A stretch of DNA of 46,325 nucleotides from Crateriforma sp964453205 (GCA_964453205.1 CAYVRC010000024.1:1-46325), one strand, 5' to 3'. Positions 8,679 through 17,295 are shown, counted from the stretch's first letter. Numbers and translations are program-made. The notes: generated by a model from the sequence alone, not told the origin.

Positions 8679-9338
8679 TCATCCCGGCCACTCCGGGTCG
8701 GCGATATGGCGGGCCATCTCCGACAATTCGGCCTGCGTGTCCAGCAGGCGATGCCAAGCCCCCAACTGCAGCGTGACTTCCTGCTTGGCCTCGTCGTTCT
8801 TGGCCGAATCGATCAGCCGGTGCAGTCGCTCTTGCAGGTAATCGAGCACCTCGCAGATTTGAGCCTTCTGGCCGGGCGTCAGATCGGCGGGGATGCTCGG
8901 CAGTTCGCGAATCTGCATCATTTCCGCCGGGATCGGCGAGTTCGGTCCTTGCAGCTCGACGGCCATCGAACTGTCCGAGGAACTCATTTCGCGATTCGCC
9001 GTCGGCCCGTCGGTTCCCATCGCCGCCAAACGAGCGGCGATCTGTTCCTCGGATCCCAACAGCATCAGGCTGCGGCCGACCGCGATCAGGTCACCGTGAC
9101 GCAAGATTTTCAGTTGGCATTCGACGCCGTTGACTTTGGTTCCGTTGGTGCTGTCCAAATCCGTCAGGACCAAACGGTCGTTGTCCCGCTGAATTTTCAA
9201 ATGACAACGACTGATCCGTTCGTCGTTCAATTGAATGTCGTTGCCCTCCTCGCGACCGACCGTCAGCGGCAGCTGCAAGTCCTCGTAGACTCGCCCGCGG
9301 TCGGCTCCGTGAAGAATTTTGATCGTGACGCCCGACAT
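8679..9338 (-). CDS. FHA-domain protein
   Basis: A 219-residue cytoplasmic protein. The FHA domain fills residues 1-95: GREEGNDIQLND, then RISRCHLKI (the Ser and His that bind phosphothreonine peptides) and TDLDSTNGTKVNG. All of the core conserved residues are present, so phosphopeptide binding is likely. The C-terminal half (about 110 residues) is mostly charged helix (LDYLQERLHRLIDSAKNDEA) and is not a recognised domain. It probably reads Ser/Thr kinase signals; the window holds one such kinase 20 kb away but nothing links the two directly. Confidence 0.88.
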   Translation of the reverse strand: MSGVTIKILHGADRGRVYEDLQLPLTVGREEGNDIQLNDERISRCHLKIQRDNDRLVLTDLDSTNGTKVNGVECQLKILRHGDLIAVGRSLMLLGSEEQIAARLAAMGTDGPTANREMSSSDSSMAVELQGPNSPIPAEMMQIRELPSIPADLTPGQKAQICEVLDYLQERLHRLIDSAKNDEAKQEVTLQLGAWHRLLDTQAELSEMARHIADPEWPG

Positions 9339-9492
9339 GGGTTAGGCTCCCAGGGAAGTGGCTCGCGTCAGAAGCGAGGCGGCAGCAACTTGGATGTCAG
9401 AAACTTTGGCTACCGTCATCAATCGATAAGCTTGGGACATTTAGCCGCAGTATAAATGAACGCGAGGAACGGTGGGGCAAACCGCACCGTTG

Positions 9493-10740
9493 TCAGACAA
9501 CTTCGGCGATAACGCATTTCAAGTAATCACTTTCGAAGCAAGCCGCCGCGACCGGGTGGTCGGCAGACGGCCCGCGAGTCTCCATCAAAATCAAGTCACG
9601 ACGTTTTCGTTTGCCGACTTCTCCGAGCATGGTGTGGAAGTCGGCGCGTGTGACCCGCCCCGAACAACTGCAAGTCACCAAGATTCCTCCAGAGGGCAGC
9701 AAATCCAGCGCCAAAGAGTTCAGGCGTCGGTAGGCTCGCATCGCCGCGTCGACTTGGTGACGAGAACCGGCAAACCGCGGGGGGTCCAACACGACCGCGT
9801 CGAACCTCCGGCCTTCGTCGCCCAGGCGTTTCAACGCGTCGAAACAATCGTCCTGCAAAAATTGAATCCCGGACAACTCATTTCGATCGGCATTCTTTTG
9901 CGCGTTCTCCAGTGCCACGTTGCTGGAGTCGATCCCCAGGACCGACTCCGCCCCCGATTTTGCCGCGACCAAACCGAAGCCGCCGTGGTAACAGCACACG
10001 TCCAGCACCTTTCGGCCGGTTAGGTAGCCGGCAGCCACCCGATGATTGACGCGTTGATCCAGATAGCTGCCGGTTTTTTGGCCCGTTCGCAGATCGACGC
10101 TCCAGAGCAAGCCGTTCTGGAGGTATTCGACGATACCGTCCGACGCGGCATCGGCCCCGTCCTCGGAAATCCAATCGTCAAACGGTTCGATGTTTTCGTG
10201 TTTCGCTGTTTTTTCGTCCATGCGAACCTTGACCGCGCGACAGCCGGTCGCCTGCCGCAGATGGTCGATGATCAGTGATCGCCAAGGCAGCAGCGCTCCG
10301 GCGGTCAATTGAACGCTCAAGCAATCGGCATATCGGTCGACGATCAAGCCGCTGAACAAATCGGATTCGCTGAACACCAACCGTTGAGCCTGATCGGCCG
10401 GATCGCCGCCCGGCGCCCCGGCCGGAATCCGTCGCCGCCGGGCGATCGCCGAGTCGATGCGTTGGCGCCACAGATCGTCGCCGATCTGCAGGTCTTGGTG
10501 GAACGAATAAAGACGCACCCGCAACCGGCTGCCCGGATTGATCAGGCCGCGGGCGATCCAATTGCCGTCATGGTCCAGCAATTCGACGATCTCCCCCGCC
10601 TTCAACTCGTTTCCCAAGTCGGCCAGGGCGTGCGCGTGAACCCACGGGTGACGGGCATGAAAGGGAAAATGGCGGTTCGGTTTCAAACGCAGCCGGGCAA
10701 CCGACGTGGACGTCTTTTCGGGCGAGGGGGATTCGGGCAT
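9493..10740 (-). CDS. rlmI: RlmI-type 23S rRNA m5C methyltransferase
   Basis: A 415-residue class I SAM-dependent RNA methyltransferase. I start it at 10740 (MPESPSPEKT); the frame stays open to 11169, but those residues do not resemble the family. The N-terminal part (HARHPWVHAHALADLG, then GEIVELLDHDGNWIARGLIN) is a PUA-like domain. The methyltransferase domain has QKTGSYLDQRVNH, DVCCYHGGFGLVAAKSGA for SAM binding, VVLDPPRF for the target base, and TCSCSGRV holding the expected catalytic Cys. RlmI methylates C1962 in E. coli 23S rRNA; the exact base here is inferred. No Shine-Dalgarno is obvious. Confidence 0.9.
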   Translation of the reverse strand: MPESPSPEKTSTSVARLRLKPNRHFPFHARHPWVHAHALADLGNELKAGEIVELLDHDGNWIARGLINPGSRLRVRLYSFHQDLQIGDDLWRQRIDSAIARRRRIPAGAPGGDPADQAQRLVFSESDLFSGLIVDRYADCLSVQLTAGALLPWRSLIIDHLRQATGCRAVKVRMDEKTAKHENIEPFDDWISEDGADAASDGIVEYLQNGLLWSVDLRTGQKTGSYLDQRVNHRVAAGYLTGRKVLDVCCYHGGFGLVAAKSGAESVLGIDSSNVALENAQKNADRNELSGIQFLQDDCFDALKRLGDEGRRFDAVVLDPPRFAGSRHQVDAAMRAYRRLNSLALDLLPSGGILVTCSCSGRVTRADFHTMLGEVGKRKRRDLILMETRGPSADHPVAAACFESDYLKCVIAEVV

Positions 10741-10786
10741 GTTCGGAGGGATGGGAATGGGATGCAAATGTCGATCACGGGGTCGA

Positions 10787-10807
10787 GCCGCCGGCCGGGC
10801 CGGCGGC
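10787..10807. repeat. Perfect 10-bp inverted repeat upstream of rlmI
   Basis: GCCGCCGGCC (10787-10796) and GGCCGGCGGC (10798-10807) are exact reverse complements separated by one base. Only a slightly shorter stem could fold because of the tiny loop. It lies 47 bases upstream of the rlmI start, probably in its leader. Confidence 0.6.
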
Positions 10808-10950
10808 CGGTATTCGCGGCGAAAACAACCGTTTTCGCTGCGACCCGTCGCGATGTTTCGGGGAATGATTTTTGACACGTCGACTTGATTCAAATGGCGA
10901 CCAACCGTCGCCCGTCTCGTCAGCCGACACGAATCAGGGCAGAATACAGG

Positions 10951-10974
10951 CTCAGGCACAATCCCCAGCCTGAG
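10951..10974. repeat. 7-bp inverted repeat
   Basis: CTCAGGC (10951-10957) and GCCTGAG (10968-10974) flank a 10-base loop in the same divergent region. It has no T-tract; function unknown. Confidence 0.45.
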
Positions 10975-11162
10975 GCGGTGGCCCCGGCCTGAAGCCGATG
11001 GGCTCGGCCAGAGGATCGTGGCGATTCGCACCGACGAAAAGGCGTTCGCCCGACGACTCGATCGACCGACGGTCCGAATTTGGGTTTCAGCCGCGACGGT
11101 TGACGGGTCGATAGATTGGGGTGATTCGAGATAACTTCGAGAGAAACAGAAAAGGTTGGAAG

Positions 11163-11441
11163 ATGACACACATCGTTGCCGAGCCGTGCAAGGGATGCAA
11201 ATACACCGACTGTGTCGTTGTATGCCCCGTGGAATGCTTTTACGAGGGCGATCAGATGCTGTACATCCATCCGGAAGAGTGCATCGATTGCGAAGCCTGC
11301 GTGCCGGAATGTCCGGTGGAAGCGATCTTCCACGAAGACAACCTGCCCGAAGAGTGGCAGAGCTACATCGAGCTGAACGCGACCAAGTCAGAAGAATGCG
11401 ACGTGATCACGGAAAAGAAAGAGCCGCTGGCGGATCAGTGA
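11163..11441 (+). CDS. fdxA: Seven-iron ferredoxin (3Fe-4S / 4Fe-4S)
   Basis: A 92-residue electron carrier. I start it at the ATG at 11163, preceded by AAAGGTTGGA. The cysteine layout matches Azotobacter FdI shifted by one residue: C9, C17 and C50 for the 3Fe-4S cluster, and C21, C40, C43 and C46 for the 4Fe-4S cluster. The two extra cysteines known in that family are here as well (C12, C25). The segments CKYTDCVVVCPVECFYEG and HPEECIDCEACVPECPVEAI are diagnostic, and the tail ITEKKEPLADQ is family-typical. The partner enzyme is not evident from the neighbours. Confidence 0.95.
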   Translation: MTHIVAEPCKGCKYTDCVVVCPVECFYEGDQMLYIHPEECIDCEACVPECPVEAIFHEDNLPEEWQSYIELNATKSEECDVITEKKEPLADQ

Positions 11442-11540
11442 CCGGAAACGTCAACGTGCCTCTTATCCGTCCGTCGGGTTCGGCCAGGACCGGCGGTCGC
11501 GTGACGCCACGCGACGGAGATTGCCAACCACAATCGCGTC

Positions 11541-12140
11541 TCACGCCTGCATGAACGTCTTCCACGATTCGTAGCGAGGGTCATCGATCGGTCCGGCCCA
11601 CATCGGGTTGAAACGCGGCTTGATCGGCTTGGTCAGCAATTGCATGTTGGCCTGTTTCGGCGTTCGTCCGCCTTTGCGACTGTTGCATCGCAAGCAGCAG
11701 CACACGACGTTTTCCCACGTCGTCGGTCCGCCGTGAGATCGCGGCACGACGTGGTCCAAGCTGAGTTTGTGCGTGGGCTCGTTTTTGCCACAGTACTGAC
11801 AGCGGTGGTCGTCGCGGGTGAACAAATTCTTGCGATTGAACCGGACCGTTTGCACCGGCATGCGATCGAATCGGATCAAGCGAACGACGCGGGGAACTTG
11901 CAGTTCGAAACCGACCGCTTGCAGGTATTCCTCGCCCTGCTGTTTCTCCGTGGACGTCAATCGGCTCAGCTCACACCAGCTTTCGAAATCGAAGCTGACG
12001 AATTGACCGTCGTCCGTCCCGATGACCTCGGCGCATTCGCGGTACAACAAGGTCAGCGCCCTGCGCACGTTGACGACCCGGATCGCCATGTAAAACCGAT
12101 TCAGTACCAACACGTTGGTGTCGAGGACACTTCTTGACAT
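11541..12140 (-). CDS. HNH endonuclease family protein
   Basis: A 199-residue protein started at 12140, where GGGAG sits five bases upstream of the ATG; the open frame continues beyond to 12296. The first 95 residues (VLDTNVLVLNRFYMAIRVVN) are a conserved lead domain of this HNH type. The HNH domain lies in residues 105-165: FTRDDHRCQYCGKNEPTHK supplies a first CxxC, SLDHVVPRSHGG the catalytic His, and TWENVVCCCLRCNSRKGGRT the Asn and second zinc CxxC. This type is widespread in free-living bacteria and usually not tied to an intron or phage. The actual substrate is unknown. Confidence 0.88.
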   Translation of the reverse strand: MSRSVLDTNVLVLNRFYMAIRVVNVRRALTLLYRECAEVIGTDDGQFVSFDFESWCELSRLTSTEKQQGEEYLQAVGFELQVPRVVRLIRFDRMPVQTVRFNRKNLFTRDDHRCQYCGKNEPTHKLSLDHVVPRSHGGPTTWENVVCCCLRCNSRKGGRTPKQANMQLLTKPIKPRFNPMWAGPIDDPRYESWKTFMQA

Positions 12141-12447
12141 TGCCGCTCCCGATCCTTCCTCGTTCGTTCGTACATTTCGGGCGAAGTCAGGCGCCCGAGA
12201 CTGAAAAACAGTGTACCGGTTGGCCCACAGGGCAACCATAAAGGAACCGGGCCCCCTCACGAGCCCTGTCCGCGGAACTTGGTTCGCCGTTTGCACCCTG
12301 CCCGTTGGAACCGCGGCGACGACGGGCTGTCGTTTCGCGAGATCAGCCGGCCATGTAGACAGGACTTTCGTCCGTTACGACGGCCACAACGGCCGATGGG
12401 TTCACCGGCGAAGCGGTCTCGGGTGACCCGGGCCAACGACCAAGCGG
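12141..12447. other. Gene-free region between the HNH and DUF456 genes
   Basis: A divergent intergenic region of 307 bases. I see no coding frame, no long repeat and no strong promoter; it probably carries the two divergent promoters. Confidence 0.4.
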
Positions 12448-13122
12448 ATGCCCGAAACCTCCCCGTATCGGCGAGATCTTCATCAGATGATTTTAGAACT
12501 TTCACCGCTCGGCGTGAGCGAAACCGTCACCGGCGCAGCGGCCTGGTGGACCGACGGCTGGTGGGAATCGCCTTGGTGGGGAACCGCCGGGGCGTCGGTG
12601 TTGGCGATCACGTTGGTCGCGTCTTGCGTGGCGGCTTGGTTTTTGAACTTGGTCGCCATGCCGGGCAACTGGATCGTCGTGGCCTTGGTCGCGTTGTTCG
12701 CTTGGCTCGGGCCTGAGGAAGGTCGCGTCAGTTTGCACCTGGGCACGGTGGTCGCCGCGTTCGTGTTGGCGTTGTCGGGCGAAGGCGTCGAATTCGCTGC
12801 CGGGGCTTTCGGGGCCAGCCGTGCGGGGGCCAGCCGACGGGCGACGCTGTATTCCATCGGCGGGTCGGTCACCGGGGCGTTGCTCGGGGCGTTCATCGGT
12901 TTGCCGGTTCCCCTGATCGGACCGATCCTGGCAGCGGTCTTGTTCGGTGGACTGGGGGCGACGGCCGGCGCGATCTACGCCGAACGCACCAACGGAAGGC
13001 CGTGGAGGGAGAGCTGGACGATCGGACGGGCCGCCTTCGTCGGTCGCACGTTGGGCACCGCCGGCAAATCGATCATCGGACTGATGATCGTGTTGTGGGT
13101 CGTCGTGGCGGTTTCCGTTTGA
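12448..13122 (+). CDS. DUF456 integral membrane protein
   Basis: A 224-residue membrane protein; an ATG at 12487 (MILELSPLGV) is an equally plausible start and would give 211 residues. Membrane segments: SVLAITLVASCVAAWFLNLV, then MPGNWIVVALVALFAW, a third after HLGTVV, a Gly-rich pair (LYSIGGSVTGALLGAFIGLP and LIGPILAAVLFGGLGATAGA), and a final SIIGLMIVLWVVVAVSV. The MPGNW motif, the Gly-rich centre and the GRTLGTAGKSIIG near the end are hallmarks of DUF456. The family has no firm function. It ends 18 bases from the convergent lipoprotein gene. Confidence 0.85.
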   Translation: MPETSPYRRDLHQMILELSPLGVSETVTGAAAWWTDGWWESPWWGTAGASVLAITLVASCVAAWFLNLVAMPGNWIVVALVALFAWLGPEEGRVSLHLGTVVAAFVLALSGEGVEFAAGAFGASRAGASRRATLYSIGGSVTGALLGAFIGLPVPLIGPILAAVLFGGLGATAGAIYAERTNGRPWRESWTIGRAAFVGRTLGTAGKSIIGLMIVLWVVVAVSV

Positions 13123-13140
13123 TTCGAGCGATCCGTTGCC

Positions 13141-14838
13141 CTACTGCGTCGCCAATAAGTCTTCGACGATTTTTTTCAGCCGCGCGTCGCCGAATTCGAT
13201 CGCCGCGACCGTCCCGGTCTGGTCGATCACTAAAGTCATCGGCCGACCGCCCATTCCGAACTGCCTGGCCACGGGGCTGACGTTTTGTGTTTCGCCGGTC
13301 GTCGTCGCGCGAACCGTCGGCAGGTCCAGTTCGACTTCGTTCATCCAATCTCGCACCGCGGATTCCGAGGCGTCCAGGTTCATGCCGATCACGCTGACGG
13401 TTTCGGGGTGCTCCGATTCAAGCTGGCGCAACAGCGGAATCAGTTGCAGCGAATCAGGGAACTGCGTCGACCAGAAAGGCATCAACACGACTTGGCCTTT
13501 GAGGTCGTCGATCGACGTCACGGTGCCTTGGACGGCGGCCACCGGGACGTCGAACGGGCGTCCGATCTTGGCGCGACGAGCGTCGCGGAGCTCCAAAGCC
13601 AAGCGAACGTCGTCCCCGATCGCGGTTTCGTCGTCGGCGAATCGTTGCTCCAGCGTGTTGTAGGTGATCGCCGCCAGATCCGCTTGATCGTTCGCCTCGA
13701 ATTGCAACGTCGTTCCGCAAAGGTAACGCACCGACATGATGTCCGGTGCGACGTCCAGCAAGGTGTCGACCGATTCGCGCCAACGCGCCGCGCTGACGTC
13801 TCGGCCCGTGGCGACGGCGTTGACCAAAGCGTCGATTTCGTCGAATCGAACGTTGCCTGCGTACTGTGCGGCCATCTGGGCGACGTCGGGGTCGGTCGAT
13901 CGGCCGAAGGTTTCCAGGATCAGTCGGCGAACCGTCGCCGCCTGGTCGTTGTGCTCCAGCTTGGCCAGCCACTGACGAGCCTGTGCCATCGTGACCATCG
14001 CCATCACGTTTTCGTCCCCGGCGATCTCACCGAGTTCGCGTGTCATCCGCACCAAGTCGTCGGCGATGCCGGGTTTCCCGTTTTGCAGTTTTTCGAGCGC
14101 GAATCCGATCAGCACCAACCGGCTATCGACTTGGACGTCGCGTGACGGATCATCGGCGTACTCGGCCGCCAACGTTTCGAGACGCTGGGCGGATTTCAGG
14201 TCGCCGAGCTGGGCCAAGTGGGAAAGCCCTTGCAGTTGGCCCCGCCGGCCTTCGACGAGTTGATCTTCGGTGGCGTCGGCGTGGCCGGCCAGTCGGTCCG
14301 CCGCTTCGAGCTTGACCGTCGCGATTTTTCGCGCCTGTTGCAGCCGTTCGTCTTGCGATTTTTCGTCACCGCCGCCGAGCGCCATTGCCATGTCTTGGTC
14401 GGCGCTGGCCAAGATTCGCGAAAGCTGGTCGGGTTTCAAGTCGGCTTTCAGCGGGCCGGGCAAATCCGGCACGGCCGAGGAATCTTCGTCCGGTCCGGCC
14501 AGTTTCAAGCGGTCGCCGAGCGCCGCGGTCGTTCGCGAGGACTCGCCGGAGGCGGGCTGCGGAGATTCGATCGGCCGCAGTTCACCGGACACCGGCGCGG
14601 TGGATCTCGCCGGTTCGATCTGCGTGGGTCGCCGCCCCGATCGCCCGGCGACGTCCGACGGACTGGCGTTCTCGTCGGCCCAGGCGGCCGGTTCATCGGG
14701 CACCGGCGGCAAATCGCCGTTTTCAAGGTCCCGCCGCGGTTCGTCGTTCTCGGCGACGTCCTGACCGCCGCCGCATCCGATCACGGCGATCGACAAGGCG
14801 GACAAAAGACAGCTTCGGCGGATCGCGTTTTTAATCAT
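13141..14838 (-). CDS. Lipoprotein with C-terminal thioredoxin-fold (TlpA-like) domain lacking redox cysteines
   Basis: A 565-residue protein. The start at 14838 overlaps the end of pyrK by 8 bases, suggesting translational coupling. Residues 1-22 form a lipoprotein signal with lipobox AVIGC. Residues 25-120 are disordered (Pro, Ser, Asp, Glu). The middle 270 residues are alpha-helical, TPR-like in feel. The last 150 residues read as a TlpA/AhpC thioredoxin fold (PVAAVQGTVTSIDDLKGQ, then QVVLMPFWSTQFPDSLQLIP), including the cis-Pro loop GGRPMTLVIDQTGTV. Where TlpA has WCxxC this has STQFPDS, so disulphide exchange is not possible. It is likely a periplasm-facing scaffold or binding protein. 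Confidence 0.8.
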   Translation of the reverse strand: MIKNAIRRSCLLSALSIAVIGCGGGQDVAENDEPRRDLENGDLPPVPDEPAAWADENASPSDVAGRSGRRPTQIEPARSTAPVSGELRPIESPQPASGESSRTTAALGDRLKLAGPDEDSSAVPDLPGPLKADLKPDQLSRILASADQDMAMALGGGDEKSQDERLQQARKIATVKLEAADRLAGHADATEDQLVEGRRGQLQGLSHLAQLGDLKSAQRLETLAAEYADDPSRDVQVDSRLVLIGFALEKLQNGKPGIADDLVRMTRELGEIAGDENVMAMVTMAQARQWLAKLEHNDQAATVRRLILETFGRSTDPDVAQMAAQYAGNVRFDEIDALVNAVATGRDVSAARWRESVDTLLDVAPDIMSVRYLCGTTLQFEANDQADLAAITYNTLEQRFADDETAIGDDVRLALELRDARRAKIGRPFDVPVAAVQGTVTSIDDLKGQVVLMPFWSTQFPDSLQLIPLLRQLESEHPETVSVIGMNLDASESAVRDWMNEVELDLPTVRATTTGETQNVSPVARQFGMGGRPMTLVIDQTGTVAAIEFGDARLKKIVEDLLATQ

Positions 14839-15718
14839 CCCAGTGTATCCGTTGAGCGTCGAAAATCGGGCCTTCGACACAGGTGCGTTTGTAATCCCAC
14901 GGCTGCCGGGCCGAGTCCTGACGGATCTTGGCGACGCAAGAAAAGCAGATCCCGATCCCGCAGGCCATCGGCGTCTCCATGCTGACTTGGCAATCCACGT
15001 TTCTCGCTTCACAGGCGACGGCGACTTTTTGCATCATGATCTCCGGTCCGCAAGTCACCACGCGAAGCGATTCGGTGTCGCCGATTGTCTGCAAGCGTTC
15101 GGCCAGCACGTCGGGGACACGGGCGGCCAGGCCGACGCTGCCGTCATCGCTGCACAAAGTCACCTCGAAACCGGCGCGGCGGAAATCGTCGACGCCGGCA
15201 TGCAGGTCGGCCGATCGGGCCCCGTAAATGATTTCGACTCGATCGGCCCAGTGGTTCGCGCGCGGGGGTTCGCCGTACCGGTCCACGCCCATGGCTTCCT
15301 TGCCCAACAGCAACATCGGCGTTTGCCCGATCCCGCCGGCGGTCATGATCAGCCGATCACAGGGCCGTGGATCGAATCCGTTTCCCAGTGGTCCCCACAG
15401 GACGACCGGCGAACCGATCGGCGCGGCGGCGAGCGCGGTGGTCAACGTGCCCTTGCGGAGATACACCAAGTCGATCCATCGGGGCCGCCCGTCGTCGTCG
15501 GAAATCACATCCCAAACGGCGAACGCACGACCGATCAGCGGCGAGTCGTGACCGGCCATGCGGATCATCACGAACTGTCCCGGCACGACGCGGCCGGCGA
15601 TCTCGGCCGCTTCGACACGACACAGCAGCGTGTCGCGGGCGATCGGTTCGTTGCGGACCAGCGGGGTTTCGACTTGGACCAGCCGATCGGCGTAGTAGTC
15701 GGCGTGAAGTTCTGTCAT
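14831..15718 (-). CDS. pyrK: PyrK-type dihydroorotate dehydrogenase electron-transfer subunit
   Basis: A 295-residue flavoprotein of the ferredoxin-reductase fold. The N-terminal FAD-binding barrel shows VVPGQFVMIRM and PLIGRAFAVWD. The NAD-binding part shows RLIMTAGGIGQTPMLLLGKE and VTCGPEIMMQKVA. The C-terminal 2Fe-2S site has C253, C258, C261 and C280 (ACGIGICFSC and RTCVEGPIF), the PyrK spacing. In type 1B enzymes PyrK passes electrons from PyrD to NAD+ during pyrimidine synthesis. No pyrD is in the window. It lies 41 bases after rluB and overlaps the downstream lipoprotein gene, so an operon is likely. Confidence 0.9.
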   Translation of the reverse strand: MTELHADYYADRLVQVETPLVRNEPIARDTLLCRVEAAEIAGRVVPGQFVMIRMAGHDSPLIGRAFAVWDVISDDDGRPRWIDLVYLRKGTLTTALAAAPIGSPVVLWGPLGNGFDPRPCDRLIMTAGGIGQTPMLLLGKEAMGVDRYGEPPRANHWADRVEIIYGARSADLHAGVDDFRRAGFEVTLCSDDGSVGLAARVPDVLAERLQTIGDTESLRVVTCGPEIMMQKVAVACEARNVDCQVSMETPMACGIGICFSCVAKIRQDSARQPWDYKRTCVEGPIFDAQRIHWDD

Positions 15719-15759
15719 CGGCGATTCTCGGCGTCGGTTCGTTCGGCTCGGGAAAGGGT

Positions 15760-16959
15760 CTAACCACGCCGGTCGGGCTTGCCGGCTTTTCGGCCGCTCG
15801 GCTTGCCTTTGCCGAAGCCGCGGGCGGTCCGTTTTGCGACTTTCTTCTTCGCACTCCGTTTTTTGGCCACCCGTTTCTTCTCGTCCCGGGGGCGCGATTC
15901 GGCGACGGGCTGGTCGCCACCGATCACGGTGCCGACGCGTGGCCCGGCGCTCCCGGCTCGCTCGGACGTCGCGGCCCTTGCCGGTCCGGCGGCGTCCCGC
16001 GCGGGGCCGCGTTTCTTGGCCGTTTTGCGTCCCGCCTTGGCGGTTTTGCCGGCGGTCCCCTTGGCGGCCCGCTGCGGCGCGTAAGGTCGACTGGCCGAGG
16101 GTTTCGTGCGGGGACCCGATTTTTTCTTTGCCGATCGTTTGGACGCCCCGCGCCGCGTCGCGTCGGCGGATTCGTCGATTTCCACGGTCGATTCACGCAG
16201 TTTGACCACTTCCTCGCGTGACAACGAACGATAGGCGCCCGCCGGGATGTCGCCCAGTCGCAGCGGCCCGATCGCGATGCGTCGCAGACGTTGCACCTTG
16301 TGTCCCAATCGGGCCAGGATACGCCGGATCTCGCGGTTCTTGCCTTCACGCAACACGATTTCCATGTCGGTCACGCGAGCCCGAGCTTTGATGATCTTGG
16401 CGCCTTCGACACGCACCATGCCTTCGGCGATGTAGATGCCTTCACGCATCTTGCGCATCGTTTCGCCTTGGACTTTGCCGGCCACCGTGACGCGATAGAC
16501 TTTGCGGACGCCGAATTTGGGGTGTGCCAGATGCTGCGCCAGGTCGCCGTCGTTGGTCAGCAGGATCAAGCCCTCGCTGCTCAAGTCCAATCGTCCGACC
16601 GGAAAGACCCGTTCGGTCGGCGGCACCAGATCGATGACCCGGGGACGGCCCTGCGGGTCACGGTTCGTCGTGACCACGCCGGTCGGCTTGTTCACGGCGT
16701 AGTAGACGTGCTTGGCCGGCCGGATCGGGTTTTCATCCACCAAGATGTTGCTGGCGGCCGGATCGGCGGTCGTGCCGAGTTTGGCGACTTCGCCGTCGAC
16801 CATCACCCGGCCGGCTTCGACCAGCTCTTCGCATTGGCGTCGACTGCCGAAACCCGCGGCGGCCAAGACACGCTGCAGCCGTTGCGGACCGGACGGGGGC
16901 GTTTTCGTTTTCGGCGCTCCCCGCTTGGACGAAGGTTTCGAAGTGGAACGCTTGGGCAT
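15760..16959 (-). CDS. rluB: Ribosomal pseudouridine synthase, RluB/RsuA family, with long basic tail
   Basis: A 399-residue protein started at 16959 (MPKRSTSKPS). Residues 27-75 are an S4 RNA-binding domain (LQRVLAAAGFGSRRQCEELV). The catalytic domain follows: YYAVNKPTGVVTT, then VFPVGRLDLSSEGLILLTND, whose Asp in RLD is the catalytic residue, and GKNREIRRILARLGHKVQRL. The core ends near residue 270. About 130 further residues are almost purely Lys, Arg, Ala, Gly, Pro and Ser (KKKSGPRTKPS, AKKRSAKKKVAKR), much longer than in E. coli RluB. The family makes pseudouridine in 23S or 16S rRNA; the exact target is not readable from sequence. Confidence 0.9.
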   Translation of the reverse strand: MPKRSTSKPSSKRGAPKTKTPPSGPQRLQRVLAAAGFGSRRQCEELVEAGRVMVDGEVAKLGTTADPAASNILVDENPIRPAKHVYYAVNKPTGVVTTNRDPQGRPRVIDLVPPTERVFPVGRLDLSSEGLILLTNDGDLAQHLAHPKFGVRKVYRVTVAGKVQGETMRKMREGIYIAEGMVRVEGAKIIKARARVTDMEIVLREGKNREIRRILARLGHKVQRLRRIAIGPLRLGDIPAGAYRSLSREEVVKLRESTVEIDESADATRRGASKRSAKKKSGPRTKPSASRPYAPQRAAKGTAGKTAKAGRKTAKKRGPARDAAGPARAATSERAGSAGPRVGTVIGGDQPVAESRPRDEKKRVAKKRSAKKKVAKRTARGFGKGKPSGRKAGKPDRRG

Positions 16960-17028
16960 GGGGGGCGGTGTGGGTCGGGTTGAGAAAAGAATCCCGAAGT
17001 GTACCCGAACGCCCCCGCAAACCAAGGA

Positions 17029-17295
17029 CTAGCGGCCCAACCAGGGCATCAGATCCGGCACCAAACGGTTGCGCACCGGTTCGGCCAAGGGACGCTGATA
17101 GCTAGGCGGACGAGCGCCCAGGTCCGAGGGTGCGATGTCTTCTTGGGGATACGGGTCGTGAACGACCGCACCGGCCTGTTGCTGACCCATCGTTCCGGCC
17201 GGGGGCAGCAAGCCGCGGCCACGACAACCGGCGGCGGACAGTCCGACGGTGATCACGATCGCGACGCAGATCGGCCAGTGTCCGGATCGTTTCAT
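17029..17295 (-). CDS. Small lipoprotein
   Basis: An 88-residue protein with a clear lipoprotein signal: basic MKRSGHW, hydrophobic ICVAIVITVGLS, then lipobox SAAGC. After Cys24 the chain is short, Pro/Gln rich and probably unstructured (QEDIAPSDLGARPPSYQRPL). I recognise it only as the kind of short secreted or membrane-anchored protein common in Pirellulaceae. It lies 69 bases upstream of rluB on the same strand. Confidence 0.7.
   Translation of the reverse strand: MKRSGHWPICVAIVITVGLSAAGCRGRGLLPPAGTMGQQQAGAVVHDPYPQEDIAPSDLGARPPSYQRPLAEPVRNRLVPDLMPWLGR

Larger units (their letters stand above)
10741..11162. other. Gene-free region between rlmI and the ferredoxin gene
   Basis: This 422-base divergent intergenic region must hold the promoters of rlmI (leftward) and the ferredoxin gene (rightward). 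I see two hairpins, listed separately. A TTGACG at 11100-11105 could be a -35 element for the ferredoxin gene, but no good -10 follows at the right distance. No open frame here looks coding. Confidence 0.5.

Noticed and set aside
10741..11169. 143 extra N-terminal residues for the RlmI-type methyltransferase
   Set aside because: Composition is Arg/Pro/Ser shadow-like, it covers the ferredoxin promoter region and start, and known RlmI proteins begin near the chosen site.
11541..12140. HNH gene as a homing endonuclease or phage remnant
   Set aside because: No intron, intein, phage or integrase gene is nearby; this HNH type is a common chromosomal family.
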